64,000 bases of DNA, taken from the NCBI GenBank assembly GCA_035048485.1, contig CM068585.1, positions 54,617,910-54,681,909 of the forward strand, in the 5' to 3' direction. This DNA comes from Pteria penguin (taxonomy: Eukaryota; Mollusca; Bivalvia; Pterioida; Pteriidae). Position 1 is the first letter of the stretch. Every line of letters begins with the position of its first letter. The position numbers were made by a program, and so were the translations under genes. Positions 58,640 through 64,000 of the stretch are shown here, piece after piece. The notes beneath the pieces are model-generated. The model was not told where the DNA came from. It saw only the letters and a list, made by a program, of their open reading frames with translations, and searched no databases.

Positions 58640-58935
58640 TTTGGGTAATCTACGTCACAATGCACTTGCAATGCTTGCAATATGATACCACTGTTTTAAG
58701 CCAATTTTTGTGCCAAGGACTCTATGACCATATGCGTATCTGGAAATTTTTGAAAGGGGATTGCAGCCTGCCATGACTTCTATTTTCCACTATTCAGTCT
58801 GAAATGGGGGATGTTGCAGCTTTGAAAGTGGCCTAAAATAACTTTGTTTTGGTAAAATGTTCTGACCAAAGGGGAGTTGCAACTCAATATCCGCCATTGA
58901 CAATTAGTAACAATCTTATTTCCACTTCCCAAACA
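58640..58935. repeat. direct repeat, copy 1 (copy 2 at 63458-63690)
   Basis: GACCATATGCG, CCTGCCATGACTTCTATTTT, CACTATTCAGTCTGAAATGG, GGCCTAAAATAAC and CAATATCCGCCATTG are shared in order with 63458-63690. A mobile element is likely; its ends are not clear. The plus-strand frame 58428-58685 just before it is unassigned. Confidence 0.8.
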
Positions 58936-58939
58936 TGGA

Positions 58940-60535
58940 TAGCCGGTGTTCAGGGCCTGTCATTTCAACTCAGAGGAACTAAGAGGAACGGGATATTGAA
59001 CCTATGTTTGCATGAGTAAATGTTTTCCAGAATGAATTGATCTCAATAATCACGTGTACTTTAAAGAAATGAAAACCTGGCTGCTTGCCAAAGGGTCTTC
59101 AAGCTCAAGTTCCATACTGATTAATACTGGGTATAATTTAACAACTCTGGTATGATTATATGCAACATGTTTAAACATGTAAACTATCTATCCATATCGA
59201 ACGGCACTATTAAAAGAAATACATAAAAAAAGCATAATAATGAAAAACAAAACTTACAGGTGACCTCGTCCATTATCGATCTTGCAGATGGGAACAGTTG
59301 AGAACAGGTGCGAATCTTAAAATCCACGTGTGATGTCATTCTATTGTGTTATCGCACCATTATTTTCAGGAAATGGACAGGTTTGAACGATGGCGGATCC
59401 AATGGATGTTTTCCCATGTTCTCCTAAATTTTATTTAAAACCAACATCGGGAGCCTGGGCAGAGGGTTCTAAGCCCCCAAACCCTCCTATATCTACCACC
59501 CCAACCGTTCGATCCTCTCCATTCCTAAACCTATGAAATATTGCCCTAACTGCGAGCGAACAGAAGAAAGTAAAACATGTACTCTCTATTCGGATTAAAT
59601 TAAATAAATTCCACAAAACTGGGCGAAATTTGTCACACTTTCTCAGCAGTGAGAATAAGTAACTCGTCTTCCTATTAATCACTTGTATCTGAGCACAGAG
59701 GAGTATATATCGGCCACACTTTATCACACATAGGTTCAAGGTCGAGAACATATCCCCAATGATATGATCAGTGTCATAATGGCTTTCAGGAACCGTCTTT
59801 GAAAATGTATATTGTGTTAGAAACACTTCTGCATCTCTACCAAAATTTCCATCTTACTGCAGACGAAGCAGCCTTCACATTAAGCATTTGAATGGTCACA
59901 TCAAATGATCTGTCCATTACTTCACACCTGAGATCAAATCAATACTTCATACAATATAAAATCGTATAGGTAACGCAACAATGTACTCAATGGATGGATT
60001 TTAACGAGACCGAGTGCAATTTCAAAATGATAAAATTCTGCTCAAGAGATTTTGATCAAACTAATATCACTCATAAAGTAATAGTTATTCATAATTTTGA
60101 AAAAAATAAAAAAAGTAAAGTGCCCATCTAGTTTGGCATGGGGGACATCACAAAGTTGTATGTGTTTTTAATATAGGACCCTATGAAGAAAATCAAAGAA
60201 AAACACATATTTTTCGATTTTATATACTTTCTGCCCAAGAGTTTTTGATCTGCATTTAATATTACATAAAACCCATTAGTATTAAGTTATTATTCAAATA
60301 AAAAGGGCAGGTGCCTACGTATTATGACCAAGGGACCGTATCAATGTCCATATTTTTATACTTTTCTACATGAAAGATGCAACCCCCCCCCCCCCAAAAA
60401 AAAAAAATTAATATAATATCTTAATAAACGAACAAATGTGTTTAAGTATAGCTTAAAATTATAGACCATATCAATATTCAATTATATTTGGATAACATTG
60501 TCAAGTCATCATATTTTTCTGCCAGGACCGTCTCA
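58940..60535. other. no gene seen
   Basis: The minus-strand frame at 59431-59826 has no recognisable similarity and ends in low-complexity Gly/Pro text; not supported. A C/A homopolymer pair lies at 60382-60408. Confidence 0.45.
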
Positions 60536-60539
60536 AAGT

Positions 60540-61730
60540 TTGCTTTCTGTCATTTTTAGCTCATCTCACAAAGTGAGAGGGAGCTTATGCTATCACGTCG
60601 GCGTCGGTGTCTGTCCGGGCAATAAATTGAGAACTATTATAGCTAGGAAGTTTAAACTTATGTGGATGATGTATCTTTATGTGTAGATGTGCATGCCTGT
60701 TTCAGAGTTAGGTCATGACCTATATTTTTCGCTCTAGTGTACATTTGAGGAAAATGTGAGTAAAATGTTAAAAATTTTTATTTTTTTATTTGGACAGCTA
60801 GGAAGTCCAAACTTGCACAAATGATGTACCTATGAATGTAAAGATGGATGCTGGTTTCAGATTTAGGTCATGACCTATTTATTTCACTCTAGTGCACATG
60901 TTAGAAAAATTAGAGTAAAATGTTAAAAAGTTTATTTTTTATTTGGACAGCTAGGAAATCCAAACTTGCACATCTGATGTATCTATATATGCACAGATGG
61001 GTGCTGGATTCAGATTTAGGTCATGACCTATATTTTCCGCTTCAGTGCACATATTTTGGAAATTTGAGTAAAATGTTAAAAAGTTATTATTATTATTATT
61101 TTTTTTTTTTTGGACAGCTAGGAAGTCCAAACTTGCACAAATGATGTACCTATGAATGCAAAGATGGATGCTGGTTTCAGATTTAGGTCATGACCTAGAT
61201 TTTCAGCTTCAGTGTACTTGTTTCTTTGGACAGCTAGGAAATCCAAACTTGCAAAAATGATGTATCTATGGATGCTAAGATGGATGCTGGTTTCAGATTA
61301 AGGCCATGATCGATATTTTCCGCCCCAGTGCACTTGTTAGGAAAATATGAGTAAAATGTTAAAAAGTTTCATTTTTAACTTGGACAGCTAGCAAATCCAA
61401 ATTTGCACAAATGATGTATCTATAAATGCAAAGATTGATGCTGTTTCAGAATTAGGTCATGACCCATATTTTCCGCTTCAGTGCACTTGTTTCATTTTGA
61501 CAACTAGGAAGTCCAAACTTGCACAAATGATGTATCTATGATTTGAGATTTAGGTCATGACATATATTTTCCGCTTCAGTGCACTGGTAAGAAAAATTTC
61601 AGCAAAATGTTAAATAGTTTTACTTTTTATTTGGACAGCTAGGAAGTCCAATCTTGTATAAATGCCGTATATATCCTTGCTTCTGCTATAGGGATTACAT
61701 TTTTTTATTGGCCATGAGGTTAGCTTTGTA
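60540..61730. mobile_element. array-bearing element, about eight ~150-bp units
   Basis: Begins TTTAGCTCATCTCACAAAGT..GAGGGAGCTTATGCTATCAC and GTCGGCGTCGGTGTCTGTCC, a start familiar from molluscan dispersed repeats. Units begin near 60636, 60790, 60945, 61110, 61226, 61380, 61495 and 61632 and carry GGACAGCTAGGAAGTCCAAA, TTGCACAAATGATGTA, the palindrome AGGTCATGACCT and TTTTCCGCTTCAGTGCAC. Some units are shortened. Confidence 0.8.
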
Positions 61731-63396
61731 AACTTTGATTACTCTATGTTTGTCTATACTAATAAGTCTGTAATTGAACCCTATTTCTAATAAAAAGAAT
61801 ATTTATGAGTTGTTTTATAGTTTTTAACTAAAACGGCATTAATGTATATTTTCTTTTCACGACAAATGGTAAATGTTTTAACCGGGAGATTGTTGCAAAA
61901 TCGTATTGACTTTTTTTAACTGGACAAATGTATCAAGTTATCAAACATATTTAGGGAGGCTATATTTGGTTTATTTGCCAGAAAACTCAGTTTGCAAATT
62001 TAAACAATACAATGTGAAAATTAGGCATACATCTTCAGCTTCAAGGTTATATTTGAACATTGTTCAAATCCATGCAAGTATCTGCATAAACACAGTATTA
62101 TTATCAAAATATAGATACAAAACCAAGGTAGTCCATCGTTATCGTAATGAATGAGTGCAAAGAAAGAAGCTATAAATAGCGGTGGGAGGTAGTGATAAAG
62201 GCATATCATTACGCGAAACTTTAAATTGCACAACGCCATAGATATTTGAAAATCAAACAAGTTTCTTCCGTTAACAATGGCTTTGGGGCCTAGAAAATCC
62301 GTATTGAATAGTGGTGAAAATATGTTTGTCATTTTCTCGTTACAATTTTTTTGTTGTTGTCAACTTTAATCTTGGATATAACTATCATGGGAAGTTGTGT
62401 TAAAGATATAACATTATGCAGTGTTCAAATAGCTGTGTAAGATTATATACGACCTATGCACAGCTTTACCGATAAACTACTGCAAAATGATAAACACTTT
62501 GTTTTCATTCGAATGAAATAATCTGATATCATGTAGAAACGGATGTTTGAGAATCCAACGACAGATTTCTACTGTTAACAATATCACTTCACCTTTTTCA
62601 GGATAAAAGAGGAGGGTTGTGTTGGATGAACTGTTCTTTATAAAACAACACATCTTTTTATGGAGACCTAACGAAGTCCAAGACAAAAATGTGGTTATGT
62701 AGTTTTTTACGTTAAAAATACATCGTAGTAGTCACAATGTACAAGCCGTTAAAGTTTTCATATCCCATGTAATGCGCGTGAGCCAAACATCGCTTTCTCT
62801 TCTGAAAAGTTGATCAAATACGGGAAGTCATGACGTTCACCGATCAGTGACGGTTTACCAAAATAAACAACATATGTCTTGAAAGTTTTATCTCGGCAAT
62901 GACTGTGGTTGTGCATATATTTAATGATACGAGTAGTTCAAAAAGCTTATATACACAAAATTTACATGTTGGCTGATCCACTTAGTTTTATATATAAAAT
63001 ATAATCATTTCTCACTTTCTGTACGCTTAGGCAGCACAAATACTGACTGTTTGATGAAGTCTGTGCCTATGACGTCGCTCATTGTTTAGTACAGTTTTAT
63101 ATCCCTTATACCATGTTCAATTTTCTTTATTTTTCTATTGAACAGTTCTGTCATTGTTTACATAATATGATACCTGTATTTCACAATTTAGTATTAAGAA
63201 ATATTTTAAAGTATATATATATATACTTTAAATATATATATATATATAACCTTTCTCATCCGTCAAGCACTGCTGGTATAAGATTTCAAATGGTATTGAC
63301 TGTTCCATCAAAGGAAAAGGGAAAGACTTCTAACCTTGCTGTAGGACAGAAGCCGTCGAGGAGACGCACAATAAAATTTAGTAAATAATCCAATGG
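61731..63396. other. no gene seen
   Basis: Small AT-rich frames on both strands, none with recognisable similarity. A TATATA run surrounds an inverted ATACTTTAAA-type dyad at 63205-63248. Confidence 0.45.
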
Positions 63397-63465
63397 CATT
63401 TCAAAAATATCGATTGTACGACAGATGCGATACCGATCTAGGGCGGTCAAATGAGTAACAATGAC
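63397..63465 (-). mobile_element. small fragment of the retroelement 3' region
   Basis: ATTTCAAAAATATCGATTGT followed by GCGATACCGATCTAGGGCGG and TCAAATGAGTAACAATG matches the centre of the 47485-47771 repeat. It joins directly to the direct repeat that follows. Confidence 0.65.
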
Positions 63466-63690
63466 CATATGCGGATTTAGATATTCTTGAAAGGGGTCAC
63501 ATCCTGCCATGACGTCTATTTTCCACTACTCAGTCTGAAATGGGGGATATTGAAGCTTTGACAATGGCCTAAAATAACCCTTTTTTGGTCAAATGTACCG
63601 ACCAAAGGGAAGGGGGTTGCAATCCCTCCTCTCCTCAATATCCGCCATTGCTTACAGTCAATAATATACTTATTTCTACCTCTTTATAAA
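63458..63690. repeat. direct repeat, copy 2 (copy 1 at 58640-58935)
   Basis: See copy 1; CCTGCCATGACGTCTATTTT, CACTACTCAGTCTGAAATGG and GACCAAAGGGAAGGGGGTTG are shared with small differences, including an extra CTCCTCTCC. Confidence 0.8.
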
Positions 63691-64000
63691 ACTCAAAACA
63701 GAGAGTTAAAAAAAGAAATAAAGAAGTTTAAACCATATCTCATGGTCCATGGAATAAAAAGACAATATCGTGTATAGTGTCATATTCAGACAAATGCGAT
63801 CTAAACATACAAAGAATACAACGATGTTGCTTGTATAATTCATATGGAAATTGAAACAAAATCTATGGTTGAAAAGAACTAAAGCTTCAATTTCCACTTA
63901 TTAAGCCACAAACAAACGACCTATGCCTTACTGACAATGTCATCTTCTACTAACAAATTACCTCAATAATTTCTGTATGCTCAGACGAATTTAAACAAGA
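63691..64000. other. window end, no gene seen
   Basis: AT-rich; the minus-strand frame 63706-63897 is unsupported. Confidence 0.45.

Noticed and set aside
59431..59826. 131-aa minus-strand frame
   Set aside because: No recognisable domain, odd composition and no gene structure around it.

Overview
The window looks like a piece of a molluscan, most likely bivalve, nuclear genome. It is AT-rich, its two recognisable host genes are split by GT-AG introns, and it is crowded with transposable elements: tRNA-headed SINEs, palindromic MITEs, a CACTA DNA transposon, a Gypsy LTR element, a YLDD reverse-transcriptase retroelement and several elements carrying arrays of ~150-bp repeats. The species cannot be named from sequence alone.

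Layout. 1-9.8 kb: no gene; old retroelement 3'-end fragments and, at 6.15-8.93 kb, four different tandem-repeat arrays side by side (periods about 72, 18, 46 and 28 bp). 9.82-13.27 kb, plus strand: a complete four-exon gene for a GM2-activator-like secreted lipid-transfer protein (217 aa, all eight family cysteines). 12.3-16.1 kb: SINEs and diverged repeats. 16.4-29.4 kb, minus strand: a complete six-exon AIMP1 (p43/EMAP-II precursor) gene of 320 aa, with SINEs and MITE-like elements in its introns. 31.9-43.7 kb, minus strand: a Gypsy retrotransposon arranged LTR, internal region, LTR, truncated second internal region, i.e. a partial tandem dimer sharing the middle LTR. 45-47 kb: SINEs and an 86-bp-arm palindrome. 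47.5-54 kb: a reverse-transcriptase retroelement whose 3' region is split by a 3,993-bp CACTA transposon (CACTA...TAGTG ends, AAG target duplication) and whose RT reading frame is split by a short 5'-truncated copy of the same family. 54.07-54.27 kb: one candidate exon of a secreted cysteine-containing protein. 55-64 kb: repeats, including two ~1.2-kb arrays of ~150-bp units; no convincing gene.

The item most worth attention is inside the Gypsy element. Between its gag region and its zinc knuckle/aspartic protease it encodes a NADAR (YbiA/DUF1768-like) domain, continuous in one frame with the protease apart from one stop codon. NADAR proteins act on ADP-ribose and related N-glycosidic bonds, and the bacterial DarT1-associated NADAR removes ADP-ribose from guanine in DNA. 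A retrotransposon carrying such an enzyme in its polyprotein could counter, or exploit, host ADP-ribosylation. This copy is dead (stops and frameshifts in gag, NADAR and pol), so the idea needs intact relatives elsewhere.

The host genes are unrelated in function (lysosomal lipid transfer; multi-tRNA-synthetase complex) and show no sign of co-regulation.
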